A stretch of 37,827 bases of DNA, taken from NCBI GenBank assembly GCA_030535425.1, contig JAUNHQ010000027.1, forward strand, positions 1-37,827. The letters are read 5' to 3'. The notes under the pieces were generated by a model. The model was not told the origin of the DNA, searched no databases, and saw only the letters and a program-made list of their open reading frames with translations. Shown piece after piece: positions 24,604 through 32,450 of this stretch (positions are counted from its first letter, which is position 1; every line of letters begins with the position of its first letter). A program made the translations under genes and the position numbers. Source of the DNA: Pseudomonadota bacterium (GTDB lineage: Bacteria > Pseudomonadota > Gammaproteobacteria > Burkholderiales > Burkholderiaceae_C).

Positions 24604-25949
24604 GCAAGCGTCGAATCAGCATCCAGAAAACGCGGCAACTCGCGCGCCTGCTCACCCCGCACCAGCGGCAGCGCCACCCGAAAAGTACAGCCACGCCCCG
24701 CATTCGGCGTGTACCACAGCCGGCCCTGATGCAACTCAATCAGGCTGCGGCAAATATTCAGGCCAATGCCCATACCCGTCGGCTTGGTCGAATAAAAAGG
24801 CATGAACAACTGCGCCGCCCCCCCCTCATCAATACCGCAGCCCGTATCGGCAATGGCAATCTCAATCTGCCCCGCCCCCTCATCCACCTGACTGCTGATC
24901 GCCAACCGGCGCTCACCCGCAGGCGTGCTGCCCATCGCATCAATCGCATTGCGCAGCAAATTCACCATCACCTGCTGCAACATCACCCCATCGCCCGCCA
25001 CCGCGCTCGCATCGTCCTGCGCGCCGCCATGCGCCAGCGCCAAAGACAGCTGCACCCCATGCCGCCCCAAATCCCAGTCCAGCAGCGCCAAACTGTTATG
25101 CAACAGCGCATGCAAATCCACCCGCTCCCGGCGCGGCTGGCGCGACTGCGTGTAATCCCGCACACGGCCAATAATGCGCGCCGCATACTGCACCTGATCC
25201 AGCGCCAGCTGCACCCCCTGCGCCAGCGGCGGCAGCACGCCCGGCTGCGGATTCGCAATCGCCGCATCCAGCCGCGCCTTCAACCCCCGCAACACATTCG
25301 TCACCGCCCCCAGCGGCTGATTCAGCTCATGCGCCAGCGTCGTCGCCATCTCCCCCACAGCCACGCTGCGCGAAGTAAACAACAAGCGCTCGCGGTCCTC
25401 CAGATACCGGCGCGTCGCCCGCTCATGCGCCGGCACGGGCAACAAACGTAAAGCCAGCGCACCATCCGGCAAACAGCGCAAACCCGCATGCAGCCAAACC
25501 GCCCCGGCATCGGCCGCACCATCCTCATCCTTGCCTTCCACCTGCGCCGCCTGTCCCGCCTGCACGCCCGCCTGGCGCAACTGCACCGCCCCCTGCCAGC
25601 CCTCGCCTCCCCCGGCAGCTGACGACGACGCAGGCACCCCAGACACTCCAGGAAGATGCACCCCCATCGCCGCCAGCCCAGCCGCCAGCCCCTGCAGCCG
25701 CTCGCACAAATCCTGCAGCGACAAAGCCATCACCTCCGCTGTCGCCAAACCCAGCTGCCCCTCCCACGCCGGGCTGCACCAAACCACAGGCGCCGCCGCC
25801 CCTGGCTGCAACAAAGCCACCGCCTCATCAAACGCCTGCCACAGCGAAGCCGCCGCAACCGCCTCAGACGGCCACGGCTTGCCCCGCGCCGTACTGCGGC
25901 GGAGCTTGGGTTTGGCCAATTCGGTATGAAGAGTGCTGCGTGCGGTCAC
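24600..25949 (-). CDS. Soluble sensor histidine kinase
   Basis: 449 residues without transmembrane helices or signal peptide. The N-terminal 180 residues look like a degenerate PAS region (PVVWCSPAWEGQLGLATAEV; LRLLPVPAHERATRRYLED) split by a Gly/Ala/Ser-rich insert (about 107-150). Then come the H box TTLAHELNQPLGAVTN (His207), the N box NLLRNAIDAM, and G boxes DTGCGI and TGMGIGLNI. The HELNQPL form belongs to the FixL/TodS/StyS-like kinases that pair with FixJ-type regulators, as here. The start is GTG at 25949, the first possible start after an in-frame stop. The signal is unknown; a cytoplasmic redox or metabolite cue is likely. Confidence 0.9.
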   Translation of the reverse strand: MTARSTLHTELAKPKLRRSTARGKPWPSEAVAAASLWQAFDEAVALLQPGAAAPVVWCSPAWEGQLGLATAEVMALSLQDLCERLQGLAAGLAAMGVHLPGVSGVPASSSAAGGGEGWQGAVQLRQAGVQAGQAAQVEGKDEDGAADAGAVWLHAGLRCLPDGALALRLLPVPAHERATRRYLEDRERLLFTSRSVAVGEMATTLAHELNQPLGAVTNVLRGLKARLDAAIANPQPGVLPPLAQGVQLALDQVQYAARIIGRVRDYTQSRQPRRERVDLHALLHNSLALLDWDLGRHGVQLSLALAHGGAQDDASAVAGDGVMLQQVMVNLLRNAIDAMGSTPAGERRLAISSQVDEGAGQIEIAIADTGCGIDEGGAAQLFMPFYSTKPTGMGIGLNICRSLIELHQGRLWYTPNAGRGCTFRVALPLVRGEQARELPRFLDADSTLA

Positions 25950-26040
25950 GGATAGACAAACTCAATCACTGTGTCTTGCAATGCCAGCCGCGCTGCCACA
26001 AAAGCCGCAAAGCGCGCTTGCCAGCGCAACAGTTTGAAGG

Positions 26041-26062
26041 AAAAACCCGCACAAAGCCGGTT
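26041..26062 (-). terminator. Imperfect hairpin with T run
   Basis: On the minus strand AAACCGGC, loop TTTGT, then GCGGGTTTTT: seven of eight pairs form and a T run follows. It would end the long Pro/Gln-rich gene at 26124. Confidence 0.5.
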
Positions 26063-26123
26063 TTAAACGCCCGACATTGCATGCAAAAATTTCAAATGTC
26101 AAAGACTGTCTGCAAAACGCCCC

Positions 26124-28316
26124 TCAGCCCCTGACACCCCCCGCCGGCGCCACATCCGCCAGCGGCACCGGCACGCGCAGCACCGTCATCGTCCACTGCG
26201 ACCCCATCAGCCTGCGCAAACGGCGCGGCTCCGCCACCACAATCTCCTCACCCACCGGCACCACCGCAGCCCCAGCCACCGCAGCCGCCGCACCATCCAC
26301 CGCCACCAAACGCGGCGTATGCCGGTCCGGCTGCGAAGCGGCCACCCGCCACACCCCTTCAGCATCCACATGCTGGCGCAAGCGCCACACCCGCCACTGC
26401 CCATCCGCCGGCAGCGTGGCCGACCAGCGCGCCGCCAGCGCCCATGCCCGCCCCATTGCACCCGCTGGCCGCACCGCATCCAGCCCCCCCGCACCCGCCA
26501 CACCCGCATCCGGGCGCAGCAAATGCGCCATCAGGCGCAAATGCGTCCCATCCGGCGGCGCCAGCACCATCACACAGCGGCCAGCCGCCAGCTCGCGCAG
26601 CAGCACCTGCTGCCCATGGGCCACCAGCCACGCATGCATCGCCCGGTAATGCTGCGCCACGGCCTCAGCCACCACCTGCCGCCGCGCATCCGCATCAACC
26701 GGCGCCTCGCTCAGCGCATCACCCGCCTCATCGGCATCATCACCCGCGCCGTCCCAGAAATCCTCATCCTCCATCTCCGGCGCCTGCTGCCGCGGCGTAT
26801 GCCTGTCCACCGCCTCCACACGGTCATACGTGCCCCGCTTGCGCCGCTTCGGCGCCAGCGCCAGCGCCTGCGCCAGCACCCTCGGCATCGCCACCGGCAC
26901 CTGCCCCGGCAGCGGCTGCCCATCCCCCGCCACCTTGCCCGCACCCGGCTGCTGCGCACGCGCCAGCCTGTCCGCCGCCACACCGCCCGCCACCGCCTGT
27001 CCCACAGCCGCTGCCCCCGCCGCCCCCCAGCCCCGCTGCACCGCCCCCACCGCCGGCGGCAGCCCCGGCCCCGGCAGCGCCGCCTGCGACAGCGCCACAC
27101 GCCCCGCACCCCAAGCCAACTGCCCCTGCGCCAGCGCCGCCGCCGCTGCACCCACACCCATCTGCCCCGCCGCCAGCCTGCCCAGCGCCTGCGCCAGCAC
27201 CTGCTGCGCCCACACCGTTTGCGCCTGCGCCTGCTGCACCGTCAGCACCGCCCGCCCGCCCAAGCCCGGCAGCGGCCCCAGCGCACTCTGCCCCGCCAGC
27301 GCCGCCGCTGCGGCCACCTGCGCCAGCCCCGCACGCGCCATTTGCGCCACCAGCGCAGCCTGCGCCTTCTGTGCAGCCTGCGCCGCGTGAGCCACTTGAG
27401 CCGCTTGAGCCGCCTGCGGCACCACCCACCCGCGCCCCAGCGCCGCCGCTGCCGCCATGGCCTGCGGGTTTGCCACCGCCTGCGCCACCGGCAGCGGCGG
27501 CGCAGGCGGCGCCCGCAGCGGCACACCATTGACCCCCGCCTGCGCCAGCCCACCGGCCTGCGCCGGCACAGGCAACACCTGCGCGTGCGGCAGCGCCGGG
27601 TTAGGCGGCATCGGCCCAACCGGCGGCACACCCGCCATCGGCCGCCCCGGCAGGGCATTGGGGTTCACAGGGGTGGGCGGCAGCGCGTTGGGGCTCGTCC
27701 CCTGACCCGGCAGCGGCTGGGGGATAGCCTGCCCAGGCAGAGGAGTATTGGGCGCTCCCTGCCCCGGCAAGGCATGGGGCGTGCCCTGCCCGGGCGGCAG
27801 GCCCGGTACGTTGGCATTGGCATGGACGCTGAGCTGACCGCCAGGAGGAGGGAGGTGAGGAGCGGGCGCAAAAAAGGGAGACGGAGCAGGCGCTGCCCGC
27901 CACGGTTCGGGGCCGCCCCATGGATTGAGATTGAGCGCTCCTTGATGAGTCGGCCAGCCGCCAAAGCCTGCTCTGCCACCCGCTCCAAATTCGCTGCCGA
28001 AATGCCTTGCGCCGATGCCACCCTCGCCCAGCCCAAGGCCATTGCCTTGTCGGGCATCTTCGCTGCCCTGCCCAAAGCCACTATTCTGCTGCGCTCTATC
28101 GTCGTGACCAGGTTGCTGCCCAGGCTCTGCCACCTGCACATTAGGAGCAGTATCTGGGGCAACCCGTGCGCCACCCTCACCCTGATCAGATAAAGGCGCA
28201 TCATTGGAGGGAGACGCTGGCGTCGGCGTCGGCGTCGGCGAACTGTCAAGACGCGACGCTACATCCGTCGCAGGAACTGGGGGCTGCGAAGTTCGAAAAG
28301 TTGATCCGGATGTCAA
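26124..28316 (-). CDS. 730-residue Ala/Gly/Pro/Gln-rich protein of unknown function
   Basis: I do not recognise this protein. Codon use fits coding on this strand and frame. Residues 1-125 are Ser/Pro/Gly-rich with a PTPTPTP run. About 165-230 holds repeats of LPGQG, LPGQA and PPGQG. About 270-480 is Ala/Gln-rich and low complexity (AAQAAQVAHAAQAAQKAQA). A basic/acidic stretch (APKRRKRGTYDR then EMEDEDFWDGAGDDADE) leads to a more globular C terminus of about 170 residues, with HYRAMHAWLVAHGQQVLLREL and WRVWRLRQHVD. There is no signal peptide. The only upstream start is TTG at 28316, which overlaps the porin TGA (TTGA), with GGGAG 13 bases before. If that start is wrong, the true start is unclear. 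Confidence 0.65.
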   Translation of the reverse strand: MTSGSTFRTSQPPVPATDVASRLDSSPTPTPTPASPSNDAPLSDQGEGGARVAPDTAPNVQVAEPGQQPGHDDRAQQNSGFGQGSEDARQGNGLGLGEGGIGARHFGSEFGAGGRAGFGGWPTHQGALNLNPWGGPEPWRAAPAPSPFFAPAPHLPPPGGQLSVHANANVPGLPPGQGTPHALPGQGAPNTPLPGQAIPQPLPGQGTSPNALPPTPVNPNALPGRPMAGVPPVGPMPPNPALPHAQVLPVPAQAGGLAQAGVNGVPLRAPPAPPLPVAQAVANPQAMAAAAALGRGWVVPQAAQAAQVAHAAQAAQKAQAALVAQMARAGLAQVAAAAALAGQSALGPLPGLGGRAVLTVQQAQAQTVWAQQVLAQALGRLAAGQMGVGAAAAALAQGQLAWGAGRVALSQAALPGPGLPPAVGAVQRGWGAAGAAAVGQAVAGGVAADRLARAQQPGAGKVAGDGQPLPGQVPVAMPRVLAQALALAPKRRKRGTYDRVEAVDRHTPRQQAPEMEDEDFWDGAGDDADEAGDALSEAPVDADARRQVVAEAVAQHYRAMHAWLVAHGQQVLLRELAAGRCVMVLAPPDGTHLRLMAHLLRPDAGVAGAGGLDAVRPAGAMGRAWALAARWSATLPADGQWRVWRLRQHVDAEGVWRVAASQPDRHTPRLVAVDGAAAAVAGAAVVPVGEEIVVAEPRRLRRLMGSQWTMTVLRVPVPLADVAPAGGVRG

Positions 28317-29272
28317 AATTTATGCTGCACTCCCAAACCATAGTTATTTTCACCTACATGCCTATGGTAAACACCATAGAAAAAGGTGCGCTTGGACAGT
28401 GCATATTTCATCTCCAACGTCCCATTTGTATATTTTTTCTCCTTATGAGTCACCCCCTGGTACTCAACGTCATACTTCAACTCACGAACCACATCCAGCG
28501 CAACGCTAAAAGCGCCAAACTGGGCAGATCCACCCAAACTGACGCCTGAGACACGTCCCGTAGCGCCAGGATAGCCAGGATAAGCATGGTTACGCGTATC
28601 GTTATAGCTGGCTGCCAACGCGAAATTCCCAAAACTGTACTTAGCACCCAAGCCATAGTTAGTTTTGTGATTTTTTGTCTTATTTACAGCAATGCCAGCG
28701 CTCAAAGATCCATTGACATAGGTAAGCGCCACATCCACCTTGGCGTTGTCATTATTGTCTGCCTTCATGACATATGCCACTTCGGCGCTAAAACCGCCCC
28801 ACACTGGGGTTTTGTAGCTGATTTGGCTATTTTGACGGTCAGGCGTATTGCCTCCCACAAAACCAAAAGAAAAATATGCAGGTGAGTAATTGGCCAACCC
28901 CATCAAATCCCAGATTTGCATGGCATTGAAGCTAGGCGTAGTAGCAATCCCCATTTGCAAGCGGCCCCAATTCCCCCCCAGCCAGACATTCGCCGCACGG
29001 CCCCATCCGGTAAGGTTTGCACCATTTTCCAGGTTGACAGCATGCTCCAAATTGAAGCCTACCTTCAATCCCCCGCCTAAATCTTCCACGCCGCGAAAAC
29101 CCAAGTAGCTCACGCTGTTATTGATGAGGCTATTCCCCTTCATCTGCGCTTTTTCACCTGACTCCTTCCCCACCGCCACATCCGCCACCCCATACAAAGT
29201 GACCGACGATTGGGCTAAGGCAACACCCGAAACCATCAGCACGGCGCTGGCCAACAGTGTTTTTTTCATCAT
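28313..29272 (-). CDS. Gram-negative porin (Porin_4 type)
   Basis: 319 residues: signal peptide (MMKKTLLASAVLMVSGVALA), then QSSVTLYGVADVAVGKESG, YLGFRGVEDLGGGLKVGFNLEH, WLGGNWGRLQMGIATTPSF and the terminal YGLGVQHKF, all typical of betaproteobacterial trimeric porins. It is a passive outer-membrane channel. ATG at 29272 is chosen because AGGGGA lies eight bases before it; ATG at 29269 or 29278 are close alternatives. Its base composition is clearly lower in GC than its neighbours, including the long gene that overlaps its stop codon. The protein is only distantly like the porin at 16704, so it is not a recent duplicate. Confidence 0.93.
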   Translation of the reverse strand: MMKKTLLASAVLMVSGVALAQSSVTLYGVADVAVGKESGEKAQMKGNSLINNSVSYLGFRGVEDLGGGLKVGFNLEHAVNLENGANLTGWGRAANVWLGGNWGRLQMGIATTPSFNAMQIWDLMGLANYSPAYFSFGFVGGNTPDRQNSQISYKTPVWGGFSAEVAYVMKADNNDNAKVDVALTYVNGSLSAGIAVNKTKNHKTNYGLGAKYSFGNFALAASYNDTRNHAYPGYPGATGRVSGVSLGGSAQFGAFSVALDVVRELKYDVEYQGVTHKEKKYTNGTLEMKYALSKRTFFYGVYHRHVGENNYGLGVQHKF

Positions 29273-29477
29273 GTCCATTTCCCCTAAAATGTTTTGAAGT
29301 GAATAAAAAGTAAATCGGCGTAACTCTGTCGCCAAAACGTGGGCGAACGAATGCGCCATTGAAGCAGAGCAGACGCCGCATGCCTAGCTCAGCGTGACAA
29401 ATTTGGCAAATTTACGACATCTGTCACTTTCGGCCATGCATAGCCAGCATGTGTTGACTCAGTGCCAAAAACGGCTT

Positions 29478-29500
29478 TTGCGCTTGTCTATCAAGCGCAA
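29478..29500. repeat. Dispersed hairpin, TTGCGCTTG arms
   Basis: TTGCGCTTG and CAAGCGCAA are perfect 9-bp arms around TCTAT, followed by ACAGCTATC. The same design (stem, 5-nt loop, adjoining AGCTAT) recurs at 36746-36764. Such mini-palindromes are common between genes in Comamonadaceae. Confidence 0.6.
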
Positions 29501-29911
29501 ACAGCTATCTTTATTGAAGCAACGTATGTGCTGACTGCTGCGTGCCAAGCGGGTTGATGGCATGTGGCTGAGGGGCGGCGCCCTGCCCGTGCCTTTCATG
29601 CAGCCTGCTGCACGGCTGGCACTGCCGCCCATGCGTTTGCCTTTTTCTCCGGCAATAGGGGCAGAGCCTGACGCTGCGCAGGCGCCAAGACCATGGCGGG
29701 CAGCTTCGGGGGGATGACAATTGCTATGAAATCATGAGCTAACTTTGCTCACCAAACGTGCGCAAATGGCTTTTTTTGCTTATGTTCTTTTGGGTACGTT
29801 GACTGGCTGGGTGCTGGGGGCCGAGGCTGCCATGGAAAGGGTGGGGCAGCAGGGAATGCTGGAAGGGGGCGATGGCCCCCGATGTTTTAGAAGAGGCGGT
29901 ATGCACCGGGT

Positions 29912-29966
29912 GACCCAGGTAAGACCCAGGCAATCTTCCCAGCTGGTAACGCTCCCAGCTGGGAAG
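29912..29966 (+). promoter_or_regulatory. Repeat cluster upstream of toxin gene
   Basis: GACCCAGG occurs twice with an 11-bp period (29912-29919, 29923-29930). Directly after it CTTCCCAGCTGG (29935-29946) and CCAGCTGGGAAG (29955-29966) form a perfect 12-bp inverted repeat with an 8-nt loop. The cluster ends 76 bp before the toxin ATG. It could be an operator or an attenuator; no T run follows. Confidence 0.5.
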
Positions 29967-30042
29967 GCTGCGTATCGATAAACCGGGCGACTTGTGGCCG
30001 AATGCGGCATTCGTTTTTGTCAGTCATTCCTGGAGTTGTGCC

Positions 30043-31233
30043 ATGAGTTTTCCCGTCAATGCTGTCAACAACGCGGCCCGCGCCGCCAGCCATGCGCCTA
30101 CTGGCGCACTGTCTGATACCGCCCGTCAGGCGGTAGACAAGGCAACCGACATGGGCACGCTTAATCCGGGGCGGCTGGCAGAAGACCTCTCGCGCCGCCC
30201 GGCGGCCGAGCGTGAGCAACTGCTGCAAGAAATCAGCCCCGGCCTTTCACCGCGCGATGCCGAAAGCCTGACGCAAGAGCTGGCCGCGCGCGGCACGCCG
30301 GTGCAAGGCGCGGAGCAAAGCGCAGGGGCGGCCAAGCCCAAGGCCGATGAGGTGGACGCGGGCGAGCTGGCGCTGGATCTGGCCCAGATCGGCCTGGACA
30401 TTGCGGGCATTTTTGACCCCACCCCCATCTCCGACGGCGCCAATACCCTGATATCGCTGGGCCGTGGCGACTGGCTGGGCGCAGGCCTGAGCGCCGTGAG
30501 CATGATCCCCTACGTGGGTGACCTGGCCAAGGCGGGCAAGCTGGGCAAATACGCCGAAACCGTGGCCAAGGCCGTCGATGCCGCCAAGGCCAACCCGGCC
30601 CTGGCCGAAAAGCTGGCCCCGGCGCTCAAAACCATCCGCGACACTATCGACCAGCTGCCGCTGGAAAAGCTGCCTGATTCGGTGCGCGAGGGGCTGGCGC
30701 CCATCAAGGGCAAGCTGGATGACTTTGCGCGCATTGGGGTGCGCGAGGTTACCGAACAATCAGCCAAGTACGGCAAAAACGAAGTGACTTGGATACAAAA
30801 TGCCAATGGGGAGACCATTGGGGCGCGTGGTACGCTGCGCGAGGTGTCCACAGGTTTGAAGCGTTCGTCTGCTGAGGTTGCAGATCAGGCTGCCATTGGT
30901 AAAAGGGGTTTGTCTGACGATGAAGGTGGACATATCATCGGCCACCGCTTCATGCCTGACCAGGGCATAAAAAACATGTTTCCCCAGAATGCCAATTTTA
31001 ATCGAAGTGCCTACAAAACGATGGAAAACGAGTGGGCCGATTGGATTAAAAGCGGAAAAGAGGTTTTGACTGAAGTCAAGCTTGTCGGCGGCAAAGATGG
31101 CCGACCTGCCGAATTAGAAGTTTTCTATCAAGTCATCGATCCAAAATCGGGCAGCATAAAATATGAGAACTTCGTTAGCTTTGAAAATAAAGCTGGTCAA
31201 AGTTTTGATCGGGTCAACAAGAAAGACATGTAA
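30043..31233 (+). CDS. Polymorphic toxin with C-terminal DNA/RNA non-specific endonuclease domain
   Basis: 396 residues. The first 240 are helical: DLAQIGLDIAGIFDPTPISD and GLSAVSMIPYVGDLAKAGK form the hydrophobic pre-toxin module often placed before toxin tips. The C-terminal 110 residues carry the nuclease: DDEGGHIIGHRF (catalytic His297) and NMFPQNANFNRSAYKTMENE, the Endonuclea_NS_2 pattern seen in YeeF-like toxins. The DNA turns abruptly from high to much lower GC at about 30760, marking an exchangeable tip. GGAG precedes ATG 30043 by nine bases. No PAAR, Rhs, LXG or signal sequence is present, so delivery is unknown. The next gene is the probable immunity protein. Confidence 0.85.
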   Translation: MSFPVNAVNNAARAASHAPTGALSDTARQAVDKATDMGTLNPGRLAEDLSRRPAAEREQLLQEISPGLSPRDAESLTQELAARGTPVQGAEQSAGAAKPKADEVDAGELALDLAQIGLDIAGIFDPTPISDGANTLISLGRGDWLGAGLSAVSMIPYVGDLAKAGKLGKYAETVAKAVDAAKANPALAEKLAPALKTIRDTIDQLPLEKLPDSVREGLAPIKGKLDDFARIGVREVTEQSAKYGKNEVTWIQNANGETIGARGTLREVSTGLKRSSAEVADQAAIGKRGLSDDEGGHIIGHRFMPDQGIKNMFPQNANFNRSAYKTMENEWADWIKSGKEVLTEVKLVGGKDGRPAELEVFYQVIDPKSGSIKYENFVSFENKAGQSFDRVNKKDM

Positions 31234-31251
31234 GGAGTTGATACTTATTCT

Positions 31252-31626
31252 ATGGAAAATGAACTATTGATTCAGTTGTGTCAGACGGCACTGAAAGAGG
31301 CTCGCTTGCCAGAAGAATGGGAAAAACTGATTCTGGTTGGCAAGCGGGGCGAGGGTTTTGCTTCGATGTCAGGTTACGCCTTTGACCGCCGGGGCGACTC
31401 TCACGCCACATCACCACGAGGCGAGACCATTCGTGCTATGAAGCAGTTGGCGCAAGCCATGACAGACACCAGCCCAACAGGCAAGCCGTGGGTATCGTGC
31501 CTGTTGAGAATAGGTCATGACGGACAGTTTGGCGCGGATTTCGAATATGATGACGTGGGGCGATGGGCCATTGGACCAGGAAACATGGAGCAGCGCATCG
31601 CCGAGTTTGCTTCCATGCCCGTCTGA
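31252..31626 (+). CDS. Immunity protein, YezG/DUF600-like
   Basis: 124 residues, no signal peptide, so cytoplasmic. It has the layout of the YezG family immunity proteins: WEKLILVGKRGEGFASMSGYAFD, then PWVSCLLRIGHDGQFGADFEY and DDVGRWAIGPGNMEQRIAEF. Relatives neutralise NS_2-type nuclease toxins, which matches the gene directly upstream (18-bp gap). Similarity is judged by pattern only, so another Imm family is possible. AAGGAG overlaps the toxin stop, 14 bases before the ATG, which is a little long. Like the toxin tip it is low in GC. A strong terminator follows. Confidence 0.7.
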   Translation: MENELLIQLCQTALKEARLPEEWEKLILVGKRGEGFASMSGYAFDRRGDSHATSPRGETIRAMKQLAQAMTDTSPTGKPWVSCLLRIGHDGQFGADFEYDDVGRWAIGPGNMEQRIAEFASMPV

Positions 31627-31660
31627 GTCTGCCCTTCAGACCCATCTATTTAATGAAAAT

Positions 31661-31692
31661 AAAACCCGTCTCTTACAGAGGCGGGTTTTTTA
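31661..31692 (+). terminator. Rho-independent terminator
   Basis: AACCCGTCTCT (31663-31673) pairs with AGAGGCGGGTT (31677-31687; one G-T pair) across a 3-nt loop, followed by a T run. It ends the toxin-immunity unit. Confidence 0.93.
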
Positions 31693-31787
31693 TTGACCAT
31701 GAAATGAGGCCGTGTGATAAACAAAAACGAGGCCCTGATGAATCTTTGTAAGTAACTTCTGAACGTTCCAAGCGCTAGAGCTTCACA

Positions 31788-31838
31788 TCGGGAAACTACA
31801 AGGAGCGTATTGCAGAATATGCAGCCATGCCGGTGTGA
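31788..31838 (+). pseudogene. Orphan 3' end of a second immunity gene
   Basis: In one frame the DNA reads SFTSGNYKERIAEYAAMPV followed by TGA. The intact immunity protein ends GPGNMEQRIAEFASMPV. Ten of the last fifteen positions are identical and several others are conservative. A TAG lies in frame 12 bases before the segment, and no start is present. This looks like the tail of an older immunity gene displaced when the present toxin tip and immunity gene entered. Confidence 0.75.
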
Positions 31839-32019
31839 AAGAGAAATGTCTGGCGCATGAATTTCCTGCACTGGCACCCAAGCTGGCGCAACCGCCCATC
31901 ACACCGGCCATGCCGGTTTAGGCACACTCAGCGCGCATTCATTCAGCATGCCAAGCTGTTTGCGCTGCGATTTGAAGGCGCGGGATGGAAAAGGGTTTCT
32001 GAAAAGCTTTGGAAAAGGC

Positions 32020-32319
32020 TTACTTCAGGTAAGAGCGCACCAGGGACACGGCTTCGTCAATGGCTGCGTGCAGGCGGGCGTGGGCGGGGTCATCGGCGGC
32101 TTCGGGGGCGCAGTCGGCATGGCCGAAGGTTTCGCGCAGGTGGCCTTGCAGCACGTCGGACATGAGGCCGTTGACGGCGCCGCGCATGGCGGCGAGCTGC
32201 TGTAGCACCGGGCCGCATTCGGCGCCTTCGGCAATGGTGCGCTCCAAAGCCTCGGCCTGGCCCCGGATGCGGCGCAGGCGGGTGATGGCGCGCTTTTTGT
32301 CTTCAGGGCTGTGGGGCAT
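32020..32319 (-). CDS. CsoR/RcnR/FrmR-family transcriptional regulator
   Basis: 99 residues, an all-helical DUF156 repressor. MPHSPEDKKRAITRLRRIRG, ECGPVLQQLAAMRGAVNGLM and a final LVRSYLK match E. coli FrmR/RcnR. Sensor residues visible are Pro2, His3, Cys35 and His60; Thr at 64 is as in FrmR, where RcnR has His. The effector could be formaldehyde or a metal such as Cu, Co or Ni; residues alone do not decide. ATG at 32319 has TAGGAG upstream. GGGGCGGGA-like tracts at 32340-32352 could be its operator. It lies 131 bp beyond copA on the same strand, so it could be read with it. Confidence 0.85.
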   Translation of the reverse strand: MPHSPEDKKRAITRLRRIRGQAEALERTIAEGAECGPVLQQLAAMRGAVNGLMSDVLQGHLRETFGHADCAPEAADDPAHARLHAAIDEAVSLVRSYLK

Positions 32320-32450
32320 GGATTGGGCACTCCTAGGCTAGGGCGGGGTTATAGCAGGGGCTTTGAGATGTGTAAATCAATGTGTCTGCGCACAAAAGCC
32401 GCCAGCAAGGCTGGGAGCGATGCGCTGGTAGCCATTTTCTTCATGCGCGG

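Larger units (their letters stand above)
29273..30042. other. Long intergenic region
   Basis: This 770-bp gap must carry the porin promoter (near 29280-29400, AT-rich) and the toxin promoter. It also holds a dispersed hairpin (29478-29500) and the repeat cluster at 29912-29966. A short plus-strand frame starting MAFFAYVLLGTLTGWVLG (29766) has a membrane-like start but runs into the repeats and was not accepted. Confidence 0.4.

Noticed and set aside
25860-25875. TCAGACGGCC, close to the Neisseria uptake sequence on the reverse strand
   Set aside because: A single copy inside the coding sequence of a high-GC kinase gene, not paired; chance is the simpler explanation.
25946-26075. Minus-strand frame ending ALQDTVIEFVYP, overlapping the kinase GTG start (GTGA)
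   Set aside because: It is about 38 codons after a stop, has no ATG and no clear ribosome site, and includes the putative terminator hairpin.
26319-28193. Long plus-strand frame opposite the 730-residue gene
   Set aside because: Arg/His/Pro-rich translation typical of the antisense of an Ala/Gly/Gln-rich gene; the minus strand has better codon use and a plausible globular C terminus.
29766-29981. Plus-strand frame beginning MAFFAYVLLGTLTGWVLG
   Set aside because: The start looks membrane-like but the remainder runs through the repeat cluster before the toxin gene and has no family resemblance.
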